Source: UBA11136 sp964482135 (GTDB lineage: Bacteria > Pseudomonadota > Alphaproteobacteria > UBA11136). From it: a stretch of DNA of 23,605 nucleotides. The position numbers and the translations under genes were made by a program. The stretch covers positions 1-23,605 of the forward strand of contig CAYZWF010000031.1 of the NCBI GenBank assembly GCA_964482135.1, written 5' to 3'. Of this stretch, positions 23,120 through 23,605 are shown piece after piece. The first letter of the stretch is position 1; each line of letters starts with the position of its first letter. The notes under the pieces are model-generated. The model did not search any database, was not told the origin of the DNA, and saw only the letters and a list, made by a program, of their open reading frames with translations.

Positions 23120-23605
23120 CTAGCTGGTTTCCGCCTCGCCCATGGTGAGGAATTTCTCGTGGCGCTGGCGGCGTAGCGCGGCAGGGTCCAGTTCCATCAA
23201 CTCTTTGAGCGCCTCTTCCACCGCATCGCCCAGCGCAGCGATGGCGGGAACGGGAAAACGGTGGGCGGCGCCCATGGGTTCGGGCACCACAACATCCGCC
23301 ACGCCCAGCTCCAGCAAGTCCTGGGCCGTGAGCTTCATGGCCTCGGCGGCGTCCTGGGCCTGATCACCGCTGCGCCACAGGATCGAGGCGCAGCCCTCCG
23401 GTGAAATCACCGAATAGATGGCGTTTTCCAGCATCAGCACCTTGTTGGCGGCGGCCAGGGCAATGGCCCCGCCGGAGCCGCCCTCGCCGATCACGGCGCT
23501 GATGAGCGGCACCTTGAGCCCAAGACAGGTCTCGATGGAACAGGCGATGGCTTCGGCCTGGCCGCGCTCCTCGGCGCCGACGCCGGGATAGGCGCCCGGC
23601 GTATC
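23120..23605 (-). CDS. accA: Acetyl-CoA carboxylase carboxyltransferase subunit alpha (partial)
   Basis: This is the C-terminal half (161 residues) of AccA; the N-terminal part lies beyond the right edge. AccA with AccD moves CO2 from biotin to acetyl-CoA, the committed step of fatty acid synthesis. The first visible residues DTPGAYPGVGAEERGQAEAI are the hallmark substrate-binding segment. IGEGGSGGAIALAAAN, YSVISPEGCASILWR, and the helical end with AMKLTAQDLLELGVAD and VVPEP complete the carboxyltransferase fold. The stop is at 23120-23122. It is convergent with the preceding small gene. Confidence 0.97.
   Translation of the reverse strand, partial: DTPGAYPGVGAEERGQAEAIACSIETCLGLKVPLISAVIGEGGSGGAIALAAANKVLMLENAIYSVISPEGCASILWRSGDQAQDAAEAMKLTAQDLLELGVADVVVPEPMGAAHRFPVPAIAALGDAVEEALKELMELDPAALRRQRHEKFLTMGEAETS

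Overview
The window is a piece of an alphaproteobacterial chromosome with high GC. The gene content and order resemble the Rhodospirillales and relatives: a lysC/ptsP cluster, rodZ-ispG-hisS, ubiG beside a DUF1178 gene, nit-grxC-comF with an NDUFAF5-type methyltransferase, and mutT-argJ-ppiC facing secA. A run of 100 N inside a tandem repeat shows that this is a draft or metagenomic assembly. Assignment below class level is inference.

Layout. From 144 to 9048 everything lies on the minus strand. lysC, a nitronate monooxygenase-like gene and ptsP form a tight operon with 3-4 base gaps. Downstream come a rodZ-like gene, ispG and hisS (TTG start). From 9168 the strands alternate: ubiG (+), DUF1178 (-), a small methyltransferase and a 1-Cys peroxiredoxin (+), then nit, grxC and comF (-) and an NDUFAF5-like methyltransferase (+). 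That methyltransferase and mutT converge, and both end in copies of a 17-base tandem repeat that the assembly could not close. mutT and argJ overlap by 20 bases, and a secreted PpiC-type isomerase starts upstream of argJ. About 1 kb between ppiC and secA holds an unrecognised 102-codon ORF with its own terminator, an AT-rich palindrome, two tandem-repeat arrays and a likely secA promoter. secA is complete. accA, cut by the right edge, closes the window on the minus strand.

Most genes are housekeeping: translation, isoprenoids, cell shape, nitrogen-PTS signalling, aspartate-family and arginine biosynthesis, ubiquinone, redox repair, export and fatty acid synthesis. The one clearly accessory element sits between secA and accA (about 21438-23089). 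It has a strong sigma70-like promoter, a short leader ending in an intrinsic terminator, a gene for a peptidoglycan-binding-domain protein with an unrecognised basic C-terminal region, and a translationally coupled gene for a small membrane-anchored or periplasmic protein. The arrangement resembles an effector/immunity or cell-envelope pair behind an attenuator. This is the best candidate for something undescribed, but no function is demonstrated by the sequence.

A second theme is the number of short tandem duplications (12-17 bases), mostly in intergenic DNA and low-complexity coding stretches.
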